Assembly (NCBI RefSeq): GCF_902859705.1
Contig: NZ_CADIJO010000037.1
Coordinates: forward strand, 1 to 49,760
Direction of reading: 5' to 3'
Length of the DNA: 49,760 nt
Origin: Achromobacter deleyi
GTDB lineage: Bacteria; Pseudomonadota; Gammaproteobacteria; Burkholderiales; Burkholderiaceae_B
Shown here: positions 7,799-17,691 of the stretch, piece by piece
Layout: every line of letters begins with the position of its first letter
How positions within the stretch are numbered: the first letter of the stretch is position 1
Notes under the pieces: generated by a model
Databases searched by the model: none
What the model saw: the letters and a program-made list of their open reading frames with translations, nothing else
Told to the model about the DNA's origin: nothing
Position numbers and translations under genes: made by a program

Positions 7799-8941
7799 CT
7801 ACAGCATCCGCTTTTGCGCGGCCATCCATAGCTGCATGACGTCGCGCGCACGATCGTGCAGCAGGCGCTCGGCGTCGGTCAGGGCCTGCTGCAGCGTGAT
7901 GGGGCCGGGCGCCAGGCTGAAGGCGGCGCTGATGCCGCAGGCGTGCAGGGCTTCGTAGCCCTCGCCCAGCGAACCGGCCAGGGCCACCACCGGCACGCCG
8001 GCCTGGCGGGCGATGCGGGCCACGCCAGCGGGCGTCTTGCCGCGCAGGGTCTGTGCGTCCATGCGGCCTTCGCCGGTGAAGGCCAGCGCGGCGCCTTGCA
8101 TGGCGGCGGCCAGGCCGCCGAGTTCGGCCACGATGTCCACGCCGGGACGGAACTGCGCGTTGAGGAAGGTCTTGGCCGCAAAGCCCAGGCCGCCCGCAGC
8201 GCCCGCACCGGCTTCGTCGCGGCGGTCGGCGCCCAGTTGGCGTGCGCAGATGTCGGCGAAGTGCGACAGCATGTCGTCCAGCGCGTTGACCTGTTCGGGC
8301 GTCGCGCCTTTTTGCGGACCGAAGATGTGCGACGCGCCTTGCGGGCCGCACAGGGGATTGTCGACGTCGGACGCAATGTCGATGCGGACATCGGCCAGAC
8401 GCGCATCGAGCCCGCGCGCGTCGATGCTGGCCAGTTGGCCCAGCGCGCCGCCGCCGGGCGGCAGGCTGCGGCCTTCTTTGTCGAGCAGGCGCAGGCCCAG
8501 CGCCGTGAGCATGCCGGCGCCGGCATCGTTGGTGGCCGAGCCGCCCAGGCCCAGGATGATGTGCCTGGCGCCCGCATCCAGCGCGGCCAGGATCAATTCG
8601 CCCACCCCATGGCTGCTGGCGCGCAGGGGGTCGCGCTTGGACGGTGGGATCAGTTCCAGGCCGGCCGCCGCGGCCATTTCGATGATGGCGGTGCCGTCAT
8701 CGAGCAAGCCCCAGACGGCATCGACCTTATGGCCCAGCGCATCGTTGACGGTGCGTTGGCGCGCCTGGCCGCCTGCCGCGGCCAGCACGGCCTGTACCGT
8801 GCCTTCGCCGCCGTCGGCCATGGGGATGCATACCGTGTGCGCGCCGGGGAAGGCGGCCTTGACGCCGCGCGCGATGGCCGCTGCGGCGTCGGGTGCGGAA
8901 ACGCTTTCTTTGAACGAGTCAGGAGCGATGACGATTTTCAC
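7799..8941 (-). CDS. glxK: Glycerate 2-kinase (GlxK/GarK type)
   Basis: 380 residues, the usual length of the family. It phosphorylates D-glycerate with ATP to give 2-phosphoglycerate, feeding glycolysis just above pyruvate kinase. The N-terminus MKIVIAPDSFKESVSA and PMADGGEGTV are family signatures, as are GLGGSATNDAGAGMLTALG and the late AFTGEGRMDAQTLRGKTP. It is divergent from pyk across a 105-bp gap, so regulation of three-carbon acid use may be shared, although no operator is evident. Confidence 0.92.
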   Translation of the reverse strand: MKIVIAPDSFKESVSAPDAAAAIARGVKAAFPGAHTVCIPMADGGEGTVQAVLAAAGGQARQRTVNDALGHKVDAVWGLLDDGTAIIEMAAAAGLELIPPSKRDPLRASSHGVGELILAALDAGARHIILGLGGSATNDAGAGMLTALGLRLLDKEGRSLPPGGGALGQLASIDARGLDARLADVRIDIASDVDNPLCGPQGASHIFGPQKGATPEQVNALDDMLSHFADICARQLGADRRDEAGAGAAGGLGFAAKTFLNAQFRPGVDIVAELGGLAAAMQGAALAFTGEGRMDAQTLRGKTPAGVARIARQAGVPVVALAGSLGEGYEALHACGISAAFSLAPGPITLQQALTDAERLLHDRARDVMQLWMAAQKRML

Positions 8942-9046
8942 GGAGTCGGCGGCACAGAGAGGGTGTCAGGGTGTTGACCATGATACCCGTGCATCCGCTG
9001 CCGGCGTACCATAACGCTTTCGTTGTTCATGTGAGAGTGGATCGCC

Positions 9047-10489
<1,443 letters not shown>

Positions 10490-10534
10490 TCGGGCGGTGG
10501 CGTCGGCCCGTACCAGGACCGGCGCCGCTGGCGA

Positions 10535-11764
10535 TCAGCCGAAGAACCAGTAGCACACGCCGATGGCCGCGAGCACGCCGGCCAAGTCGGCGATCAGCGC
10601 GCAGCCGACCGCATGGCGCGCGCGCAGGATGCCGACCGAACCGAAGTACACGGCCAGCACATAGAAGGTGGTTTCGGTGCTGCCTTGCACCACCGCCGCC
10701 AGCAGCGCCGGGAAGCTGTCCACGCCGAAATGCGCCATGGTTTCGAGCATCATGGCGCGCGCGGCGCTGCCCGAGAACGGCTTGACCAGAGCGGTGGGCA
10801 GCGCGTCGACGAAACGCGTGTCCCAGCCGGCATGCGCGGCAAGCCAGCGTATGCCATCAAGCAGGAAGTCCAGCGCGCCGGATGCCCGCAGCACGCCCAC
10901 CGCGCACAGCATGGCCACCAGGTACGGCAACAGGCTCTTGGCGATGTCGAAGCCTTCCTTGGCGCCTTCGATGAAGGCCTCGTAGACCGGCACCTTTTTC
11001 CAGGCGCCCACGACCAGGAAGGCGAGCAGGATGCCGAACAGGGCCAGGTTGCCCATCAGCGACGACAGTGCGGCAATGGCGGTGGCCGACATGCTGGCCA
11101 ACAGCGCCATGAAGCCGCCCAGCACCAGCGCCACGCCGCCCAGCCACAGCAGGATGACGGGGTCGGCCAGCCGCAGGCGCTGGCAGGCCGCCACCGCCAG
11201 GAAGCCGGCCAGCGTGGACGCGCTGGTGGCCAGCAGGATCGGCAGGAATACCAGGGTGGGGTCGGGCGCGCCCTGCTGGGCGCGGAACATGAACAGGGTC
11301 ACCGGCAGCAGCGTCAATGACGACGCATTGAGCACCAGGAACAGGATCTGCGCGTTGCTGGCGGTGTCGGGCTTGGGGTTGAGCGCTTGCAGCTCGCGCA
11401 TGGCGCGCAGGCCGATGGGCGTGGCGGCGTTGTCCAGGCCCAGGCCGTTGGCGGCGAAATTCAGGGTGATGAGGCCGATGGCGGGATGGTTGCGCGGCAC
11501 CTCCGGCATCAGCCTGGCAAACAGCGGCCCCAGCAGCCACGCCAGCTTTTCGACCAGGCCCGCGCGTTCAGCGATGCGCAGAAAGCCCAGCCACAGCGTG
11601 AGCGTGCCGAACAGCAGCACCATGACTTCGACCGAGACCCGCGCCATGTCGAACAGGCTGGCGACCATGGCGCGAAAGACATCGGGGTCGCCGATGGCCA
11701 GCCAGCGGTACAGGGCGGCAGCGGTGGCCGTCAGGAAAAAGCCCAGCCAGAGTTTGTTCAGCAT
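10535..11764 (-). CDS. SpmA-SpmB fusion, nucleoside-recognition domain membrane protein
   Basis: 409 residues with about ten hydrophobic segments. Two gate (nucleoside recognition) domains are fused: the first half resembles Bacillus spore maturation protein A (TLNFAANGLGLDNAATPIGLRAM), the second SpmB (PTALVKPFSGSAARAMM...GSTETTFYVLAVYFGSVGI). Such fusions occur in many non-sporulating Proteobacteria, so the name reflects homology only; the substrate is unknown. The gene is convergent with pyk and divergent from fadE. Confidence 0.85.
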   Translation of the reverse strand: MLNKLWLGFFLTATAAALYRWLAIGDPDVFRAMVASLFDMARVSVEVMVLLFGTLTLWLGFLRIAERAGLVEKLAWLLGPLFARLMPEVPRNHPAIGLITLNFAANGLGLDNAATPIGLRAMRELQALNPKPDTASNAQILFLVLNASSLTLLPVTLFMFRAQQGAPDPTLVFLPILLATSASTLAGFLAVAACQRLRLADPVILLWLGGVALVLGGFMALLASMSATAIAALSSLMGNLALFGILLAFLVVGAWKKVPVYEAFIEGAKEGFDIAKSLLPYLVAMLCAVGVLRASGALDFLLDGIRWLAAHAGWDTRFVDALPTALVKPFSGSAARAMMLETMAHFGVDSFPALLAAVVQGSTETTFYVLAVYFGSVGILRARHAVGCALIADLAGVLAAIGVCYWFFG

Positions 11765-11913
11765 GCGGCGTGCGCCTGGATAGCGGTTGATTGCGTTCCC
11801 GCAAAGGGGAGGCCCATTGTCGCAGAGTCAGCCCGGTCCAGCTTGGCCCCGGCGGGCCAATTCTGGTACTTTGGCCTGATACGCCCAGAGGCATCGAACA
11901 AGAAGGGGAGCAC

Positions 11914-14313
11914 ATGGATTTGAACGCATGGCGCCGGCGCCGCATCTCCGAACCCGCTTACCGTTGGGCCCGCAAGGCCATGCCGCCGCTGTCGCCCACC
12001 GAACGCGAAGCCATCGAGGCCGGCGACACCTGGTGGGACGCGGACCTGTTCACGGGCAATCCCGACTGGCGCAAGCTGCTCGACGTGCCTGCGGCCACCC
12101 TGACGCCGGACGAACAGCGCTTCATCGACGGCCCCGTGGCGCAACTGTGCGCCATGCTGGACGAATGGGATATCACCTGGCACCGGCGCGACCTGCCGCC
12201 CGAGGTCTGGGCCTTTCTGAAGGCGCAGCGCTTTTTCGGGATGATCATTCCCAAGCGCTACGGCGGGCTGGGCTTTTCGCCTTACGCGCATTCCGAAGTG
12301 GTGCGGCGTATTTCCGCCTATTCCATCACCGCCGGGGTCACCGTCATGGTGCCCAATTCGCTGGGACCGGGCGAGCTGCTGCTGCAGTTCGGCACCCCTG
12401 CCCAGCGCGACTACTGGCTGCCCCGCCTGGCCGATGGCCGCGAGGTGCCGTGCTTCGGGCTGACCAGTCCCGAAGCGGGGTCAGACGCCGCGTCCATGGT
12501 CGATACCGGCATCGTTTGCCGCCAGGTGGTCGATGGCCGCGAGCTGATCGGCGTGCGGCTGAACTGGCACAAGCGCTACATCACGCTGGGGCCGGTGGCC
12601 ACGGTGCTGGGGCTGGCATTCAAGATGTCGGACCCCGATGGCATTCTGGGCGGCGCGCGCGACATCGGCATTTCGGTGGCGCTGGTGCCCACCGACGCGC
12701 CCGGCGTCGAGATCGGCCGCCGTCACCTGCCGGCCATGCAGGTGTTCCAGAACGGCCCCAACCGCGGCCACGATGTGTTCGTGCCGCTGGACGCCCTGAT
12801 CGGCGGGGCCGAGCGCGCCGGCCATGGCTGGCAGATGCTGATGAGCGCGCTGGCTGCGGGGCGCGGCATTTCGCTGCCGTCGCTGTCGGCCGCCGCCTGC
12901 GTCATGAGCGCGCACGCCACCGGCATGTATGCGCGGGTGCGTGAACAGTTCGGCATCCCGGTGGGCAAGTTCGAAGGCGTGCAGGAAAGGCTGGCCAGCC
13001 TGGCGGGCAATGCCTACCTGGTGGAAGCCGCTCGCCGGTTGACCTGCGCGGCGCTGAACCAGGGGGTGAAGCCGGCGGTGGTCTCGGGCATCATGAAGTA
13101 CCACGCCACCGAGCGCATGCGGGTGTCGGTCAACGACGCGATGGACGTGCATGCCGGCCGGGCGGTCATCGACGGGCCCAGCAACTACCTGGGCGCGCTG
13201 TACCGTGCGGTGCCCATCGCCATCACGGTGGAAGGCGCCAATATCCTGACCCGCAACCTGATCATCTTCGGCCAGGGCGCGATTCGCGCGCATCCGTACC
13301 TGATGCCGGAAATGCTGGCGCTGGGCAACCCCGACGAAGAGCGCGGCATGGAGGTCTTCCATGACGTGTTCTGGCGCCACTTGCGGCACACCGGCATGAA
13401 TGCGCTGCGTGCCATCGGCCGTGCCTGGACGGGCGGCGTCCTGGCGCCGTCGCCGGTGTCCGGGCCCACCGCCCGGCACTATCGCCGGCTGGGGCGCTAT
13501 GCCTCCGGCTTCGCGCTGCTGGCGGATGCCACGCTGGCTCAACTGGGCGGCGGGCTGAAGCGCCGCGAGATGATCTCGGCGCGGCTGGGCGACATCCTGT
13601 CCGAGCTGTACCTGCTGTCGGCGGTGCTCAAGCGCTGGGAAGACGAAGGCCGCAAGCACGACGACCTGCCGCTGGTGCATTGGTGCCTGCAGCAAGGTTA
13701 CGCGGAAATCGAAAAGCGCATGGACCAGGTGCTGTCGAACCTGCCCGGCCGGGTGATGGCCTGGGGCTTGCGGGTGGCTATCCTGCCGCTGAGGCTGGCC
13801 AAGGGGCCGGACGATGCACTGACCCGCGAATGCGCGGAACTGCTGCTCAAGCCGTCGCCCACGCACGTGCGGTTGGCGGCCGATCTGCAACGGGCGGCGG
13901 CCGACAGTGCGCAAGACGATGATCCGCTTGCGCTGCTGACGCGGGCCTTTGCGGTGGTGGATGCGGTGCAGCCGATCCGCGACCGGCTCAAGCAGTCGGG
14001 TGTGCGCGACTGGCGCGAGGCGCATCGCCATGGCGCGATCTCGGCATCGCAGGCGGCGCAGCTGGAAGAGGCCGAGGCGATCGTGTCGCGGGTGCTGCAA
14101 GTGGATGATTTCGCGCCGCGCGACCTGTCGCCGCAGGCGGCGGAGGCCGAAGCCACGCCGGGCCGCGAGCCTGCGGCCAAGGCCGAAGCCGCGCCGGCAC
14201 ACGCGCCCGCAGCCAAGGCCTCAGCCACGCCGGCACCCGAGCCCGCGGCCAAGGCCGAAGCCGGCACGGACGTCAAGCCTGCGCCGGTACCGCCCGCCGA
14301 TCAGTCGTCCTGA
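11914..14313 (+). CDS. fadE: Acyl-CoA dehydrogenase FadE (long form)
   Basis: 799 residues, matching the long FadE type (E. coli 814) rather than the usual 380-residue dehydrogenases. It carries out the first, FAD-dependent step of fatty acid beta-oxidation. The dehydrogenase core spans about 80-450 (CFGLTSPEAGSDAASMVDTG in the middle domain; REQFGIPVGKFEGVQERLA with the FAD-contacting Arg and QFG), followed by the DUF1974 domain. The ATG at 11914 is preceded by GAAGGGGAG; an upstream open extension lacks this. The last 45 or so residues are an Ala/Pro/Lys low-complexity tail of imperfect repeats. The 3' end overlaps the convergent def gene by 13 bases. Confidence 0.93.
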   Translation: MDLNAWRRRRISEPAYRWARKAMPPLSPTEREAIEAGDTWWDADLFTGNPDWRKLLDVPAATLTPDEQRFIDGPVAQLCAMLDEWDITWHRRDLPPEVWAFLKAQRFFGMIIPKRYGGLGFSPYAHSEVVRRISAYSITAGVTVMVPNSLGPGELLLQFGTPAQRDYWLPRLADGREVPCFGLTSPEAGSDAASMVDTGIVCRQVVDGRELIGVRLNWHKRYITLGPVATVLGLAFKMSDPDGILGGARDIGISVALVPTDAPGVEIGRRHLPAMQVFQNGPNRGHDVFVPLDALIGGAERAGHGWQMLMSALAAGRGISLPSLSAAACVMSAHATGMYARVREQFGIPVGKFEGVQERLASLAGNAYLVEAARRLTCAALNQGVKPAVVSGIMKYHATERMRVSVNDAMDVHAGRAVIDGPSNYLGALYRAVPIAITVEGANILTRNLIIFGQGAIRAHPYLMPEMLALGNPDEERGMEVFHDVFWRHLRHTGMNALRAIGRAWTGGVLAPSPVSGPTARHYRRLGRYASGFALLADATLAQLGGGLKRREMISARLGDILSELYLLSAVLKRWEDEGRKHDDLPLVHWCLQQGYAEIEKRMDQVLSNLPGRVMAWGLRVAILPLRLAKGPDDALTRECAELLLKPSPTHVRLAADLQRAAADSAQDDDPLALLTRAFAVVDAVQPIRDRLKQSGVRDWREAHRHGAISASQAAQLEEAEAIVSRVLQVDDFAPRDLSPQAAEAEATPGREPAAKAEAAPAHAPAAKASATPAPEPAAKAEAGTDVKPAPVPPADQSS
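14157..14267 (+). repeat. Imperfect ~33-bp coding repeats in the fadE tail
   Basis: The motif (P)AAKAEAAPA/PAAKASATPA/PAAKAEAG is encoded by near-identical DNA three times (GCGGCCAAGGCCGAAGCC and variants). This is typical of slippage-prone coding repeats; copy number could differ between strains. Confidence 0.65.
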
Positions 14314-14834
14314 TTCGGGTCCATGCCCGGGAACAGGATTTCAGTGAAGCCGAACTTCGTGAAATCCTGGATCTGGGACGGGTACAGCCGGCCGATCAGG
14401 TGGTCGCATTCGTGCTGCACCACCCGGGCATGGAAGCCTTCGGCCTCGCGCTCGATGTCGCGGCCGTAGGGGTCCTTGCCGGTGTAGCGGATGTGGCGGT
14501 AGCGCGGCACCATGCCGCGCAGGCCCGGCACCGACAGGCAGCCTTCCCAACCGTCTTCCATCTCGTCCGACAGCGGCGTGATGACGGGATTGCACAGGAT
14601 GGTCTGGGGCACCGCGGGCGCGTCGGGATAGCGCTCGTTGCGGTCAAAACCGAAGATGACCAGCTGCAGGTCCACGCCGATCTGCGGCGCGGCCAGGCCT
14701 ACGCCCTGCGCCGCCGCCATGGTCTCGAACATGTCTGTGATCAGGGCGTGCAGCTCGGGGGTATCGAAGCGCTCGACCGGCGGCGCAACGCGCAGCAGCC
14801 GGGGATCGCCCATTTTGAGGATGGTGTGGATCAT
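14301..14834 (-). CDS. def: Peptide deformylase
   Basis: 177 residues. It removes the formyl group from the N-terminal methionine of nascent proteins using a metal ion (Fe2+ or Zn2+). All three motifs are present: GVGLAAPQIG (motif 1), EGCLSVPG with the metal-binding Cys (motif 2), and HECDH with two metal His and the catalytic Glu (motif 3). The ATG at 14834 gives the usual MIHTILKMGDPRLL start; an in-frame TTG at 14846 would add four residues. No fmt gene is adjacent, so this may be a second, stand-alone copy in the genome. Its 3' end overlaps fadE tail to tail. Confidence 0.95.
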   Translation of the reverse strand: MIHTILKMGDPRLLRVAPPVERFDTPELHALITDMFETMAAAQGVGLAAPQIGVDLQLVIFGFDRNERYPDAPAVPQTILCNPVITPLSDEMEDGWEGCLSVPGLRGMVPRYRHIRYTGKDPYGRDIEREAEGFHARVVQHECDHLIGRLYPSQIQDFTKFGFTEILFPGMDPNQDD

Positions 14835-14875
14835 GATGACGGTCAAGAAAGAACAATCAATCTACCAGAAGGATT

Positions 14876-15038
14876 CTTTCCCCGCCGGGCCGCCCCAAGG
14901 GGAAAGCGCCCCCTCGGGGGGCAGCAAGCCTGCGAAGCGGGCGCAGCGTGGGGGCCCTTTCCCCGCCGGGCCGCCCCAAGGGGAAAGTGCCCCCTCGGGG
15001 GGCAGCAAGCCTGCGAAGCGGGCGCGGCGTGGGGGCCC
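14876..15038. repeat. Two tandem 81-bp GC-rich repeats
   Basis: Unit 1 (14876-14956) and unit 2 (14957-15038) are near-identical; I find two substitutions. Each contains short palindromes (CCCCAAGGGG; GCCCCCTCGGGGGGC), so folded RNA is likely on either strand. The array fills most of the gap between def and gloA and ends right at the gloA stop codon. It looks like a dispersed intergenic repeat of the REP type, perhaps working as a processing or attenuation site behind gloA. Confidence 0.85.
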
Positions 15039-15434
15039 TTAATCTACCCGACCCTTCTTCTGGATGAACTCGATCTTGTAGCCGTCCGGATCTTCGGCGA
15101 ACGCGATCACGGTGGTGCCGTGCTTCATCGGGCCGGCTTCGCGGGTGACCTTGCCGCCGCGCGCCTTGACCTTGTCACAGGCTTCGTAGGCGTTGTCGAC
15201 TTCCAGGGCGATGTGGCCGTAGCCGGTGCCCAGGTCGTACTTGTCGGTGTCCCAGTTGTGGGTCAGCTCGATGACGGCGCCTTCGGATTCGTCCTGGTAG
15301 CCCACGAAGGCCAGGGTGAACTTGCCGTCGGGGTAGTCGTTGCGGCGCAGGACGCGCATGCCGAGCACGTTGGTGTAGAAATCGATGGACTTGTCGAGGT
15401 TGCCGACTCGCAGCATGGTGTGGAGCATACGCAT
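15039..15434 (-). CDS. gloA: Lactoylglutathione lyase (glyoxalase I)
   Basis: 131 residues. It isomerises the methylglyoxal-glutathione hemithioacetal to S-D-lactoylglutathione. The four metal ligands fall at His5, Glu56, His74 and Glu122, the same positions as in E. coli GloA, indicating the Ni2+-type single-domain enzyme. The start MRMLHTMLRV is at 15434, 11 bases after the stop of the upstream transaminase gene, so it is probably the last gene of the leftward operon. The repeat array begins at its stop codon. Confidence 0.95.
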   Translation of the reverse strand: MRMLHTMLRVGNLDKSIDFYTNVLGMRVLRRNDYPDGKFTLAFVGYQDESEGAVIELTHNWDTDKYDLGTGYGHIALEVDNAYEACDKVKARGGKVTREAGPMKHGTTVIAFAEDPDGYKIEFIQKKGRVD

Positions 15435-15445
15435 GGAGAAATTCC

Positions 15446-16588
15446 TTAAGCGGTGAGGGGTTGGGGGATGAACCGGGCGTGCCCGGCATGGTCCCTGGAA
15501 ATTCCCAGGTCTTGCAGCGCGCCGCCCATGGCGTCGACCGCAAGCCGCATCTGGTCGGGCCCGAAGGCGCCGATGCAGCCGACCCGGAAGGTGGGTTGTT
15601 CGGTGTTGGTGAAATTGCTGAGCACGAAACCGCGTTGCTTGAGCGCGTCGACGAACAGCTGCAGGTTCCAGGTCGGTGCGTCGGGCGCATGCACGTTGAT
15701 GACGATGGGGCCTTGCAGGTCGGGCGTCAGGTAGGGCGTGAGGCCCAGGCCGGCCACGCCGTCGTACAGCGTGCGCATGTTGGCGGTGTAGCGCGCCAGG
15801 CGGGCCTCGCGGCCTTCCTGATGATACAGGTCCAGCGCCACGGCCAGCGCCGCCAGCGTCGGGGCGGGCGGCGTGAAGCGCGGGCCGGCGTTGGGTGCCA
15901 GCGTGTGCTGGTAGATGTCGGCCAGGTCCAGCGACCAGCTGCCGGCATTGCCTTGGGCGGCTTGCAGACGGTCGCGGCGGGCCACGACGAAGGCGGCGCC
16001 GGGCAGGCCTTCCAGGCATTTGTTTGCGGTCAGCACGACGGCATCGATGGCCGGCAGGGCAGCCAGGTCCAGCGGCAGCGCGCCGAAGGCCGACACGGCG
16101 TCGACGATGACGCGGCGGCCCAGGGCGTGGGCCACCCGCGCCAGTTCGGGCACGTCGTGGCAGATGCCGCTGCCGGTTTCGCTGTAGACCAGCGCCACAT
16201 GGGTCAGCGTGGGGTCTTGCTCGAGCGCCCGCGCCACGGCTTGCGGATCGACGCGTTCGCGGGTGCCCACGGCCAGCGGCACGGCGATGCGGCCGGCATC
16301 GGCCGCCAGCTTCTGCAGGCGGCTGGCGTAGGCGCCGGTGGACGGCGCCAGCAGGCGCCCGCCCGCGGGCACGAAGGTGCGGATCGCGGCTTCCACCGCG
16401 AAATGGCCGCAGCCGGGCAGCGCCAGCGCTTCGTGGTGGGCGGCGTCGGCCTGGGCCACGCGCAGCACGCCGGCGCAGACCTGGCGGTACAGCGCACGGA
16501 ATTCGTTGTCCCAGGGCGCGTAATCCTGCGCCATGGCGGCCTTCACCCGGGCATCGGTCGTGACCGGGCCGGGAATCAGCAGCAGCAT
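15446..16588 (-). CDS. phnW: PLP aminotransferase, 2-aminoethylphosphonate-pyruvate transaminase type
   Basis: 380 residues, class V aminotransferase fold. The start MLLLIPGPVTTDARVKAAM is typical of PhnW and alanine-glyoxylate transaminases, and TANKCLEGLPGAAFVV carries the PLP lysine in the context usual for PhnW. That enzyme converts 2-aminoethylphosphonate and pyruvate to phosphonoacetaldehyde and alanine. No phnX or phosphonate transporter lies nearby, so the true amino donor is open; serine or alanine with glyoxylate is the main alternative. The start is the ATG at 16588; a longer open frame upstream lies over the next gene. Confidence 0.7.
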   Translation of the reverse strand: MLLLIPGPVTTDARVKAAMAQDYAPWDNEFRALYRQVCAGVLRVAQADAAHHEALALPGCGHFAVEAAIRTFVPAGGRLLAPSTGAYASRLQKLAADAGRIAVPLAVGTRERVDPQAVARALEQDPTLTHVALVYSETGSGICHDVPELARVAHALGRRVIVDAVSAFGALPLDLAALPAIDAVVLTANKCLEGLPGAAFVVARRDRLQAAQGNAGSWSLDLADIYQHTLAPNAGPRFTPPAPTLAALAVALDLYHQEGREARLARYTANMRTLYDGVAGLGLTPYLTPDLQGPIVINVHAPDAPTWNLQLFVDALKQRGFVLSNFTNTEQPTFRVGCIGAFGPDQMRLAVDAMGGALQDLGISRDHAGHARFIPQPLTA

Positions 16589-16632
16589 TTTTGGTGTCTC
16601 CGAGGGGGTCGCAAAGTCGCCTCGCGCCAGTC

Positions 16633-17691
16633 CTAGAATTGGGGGAGCGAGGCGGGATCGTGGCGCCGCAGCACGTTCTTGGCTTCTTCGAAGTCGGGCA
16701 GGATCTGGCCCACTTCGCGCCAGAAGTCCTGGCTGTGGTTCATTTCGCGCAAGTGGGCAAGCTCGTGCGCGATCACGTAGTCGATGATGGCCGGTGCAAA
16801 GTGGACCAGGCGCCAGTTCAGCATGATGTTGCCGTCGCTGGTGCACGAGCCCCAGCGCGTGGCCGCCGACGACAGGCGCCAGCGGCTGATCTTCAGGCCG
16901 CTGATCTGCAGGAAGTGCGCCAGCCGCGCGCCGAACCAGGCGCCGGCCCGCTGCTGCAGCCAGGCCTGCGCGGCGTCGCGGATGCGGCCCTGGTCGGCCG
17001 TGGCGGGCAGGGCCAGCCACAGCGTGTCGCCATCGGCGGGGGCATCGGCATTGCCGGACAGGAAGGTCTGGCGGCTGTCGCCCCCCACGCCCAGCACGAT
17101 GCGCTTGCCCAGGTAAGGCAGTTCGCCGCCGGCCTGCCAGCGCGTGTGCGCCATGGCCAGCTGCTGCTTGCGAGTGTGCCATTCGCGCAGCTTGGCGACG
17201 ATCCAGCGGGCTTTTTCGCGGACGGCGTCGTCGATCTGCGCCAGCGTGACCCAGTTGGGCGCCGTGACGCGCAGGCCGTCGTCGGTGATGACAAAGCCGA
17301 TGCTGCGGCGACGCGAGCGCAGCAGCACGAAGCCGATGGGCTGCGGGTCGGTGTCGACCTCGCGCCAGCGGGCGCCGGGCGGCATGGGATCGGGGCAGGG
17401 CGTGGGCACGCGCGAGGCGGCGTTGGGCGATAGCGTCAGCAGCGGCTCGCCGGCAGGCTTGGGGGCGGATGGCGCGGCCGCAGTGGGCGTAACAGCAGGG
17501 GGCGTAACTGCAGGGGGCGCGACAGGCGCCGCCGCGGGAAACAGCAGCGCAGACTGCGGGTGGACGTCAGGCGGGGCAGCGCGTGGGACAGAGGGCCGCG
17601 CTGGGGGGCGCGCGTTCAGCGGCGACGCGCCCGAGGGCGCGTCGTGGTCGTGCACGTCGAACAGAAGTTCGAGCTGATCAGTGCTGGCCAT
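16633..17691 (-). CDS. YgjP-type zinc metalloprotease-like protein (DUF45)
   Basis: 352 residues. The C-terminal two thirds match the YgjP/DUF45 family: a region like RRRSIGFVITDDGLRVTAP, then RWGSCTSDGNIMLNWRLVHF, and the zinc motif VIAHELAHLREMNHSQDFW (HExxH plus a downstream His). The substrate of the family is not established. The N-terminal ~110 residues are an Ala/Pro-rich, probably disordered extension not needed for the core fold. The start at 17691 overlaps the plsC stop by 14 bases. Confidence 0.8.
   Translation of the reverse strand: MASTDQLELLFDVHDHDAPSGASPLNARPPARPSVPRAAPPDVHPQSALLFPAAAPVAPPAVTPPAVTPTAAAPSAPKPAGEPLLTLSPNAASRVPTPCPDPMPPGARWREVDTDPQPIGFVLLRSRRRSIGFVITDDGLRVTAPNWVTLAQIDDAVREKARWIVAKLREWHTRKQQLAMAHTRWQAGGELPYLGKRIVLGVGGDSRQTFLSGNADAPADGDTLWLALPATADQGRIRDAAQAWLQQRAGAWFGARLAHFLQISGLKISRWRLSSAATRWGSCTSDGNIMLNWRLVHFAPAIIDYVIAHELAHLREMNHSQDFWREVGQILPDFEEAKNVLRRHDPASLPQF

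Noticed and set aside
8974..9015. TTGACC considered as the -35 box of a pyk promoter
   Set aside because: No -10-like hexamer lies 16-18 bp downstream; the nearest candidate is about 30 bp away.
10535..11764. Spore maturation naming as a hint of a sporulating organism
   Set aside because: SpmA/SpmB-type membrane proteins are common in non-sporulating Proteobacteria, and every other gene indicates a Gram-negative betaproteobacterium.
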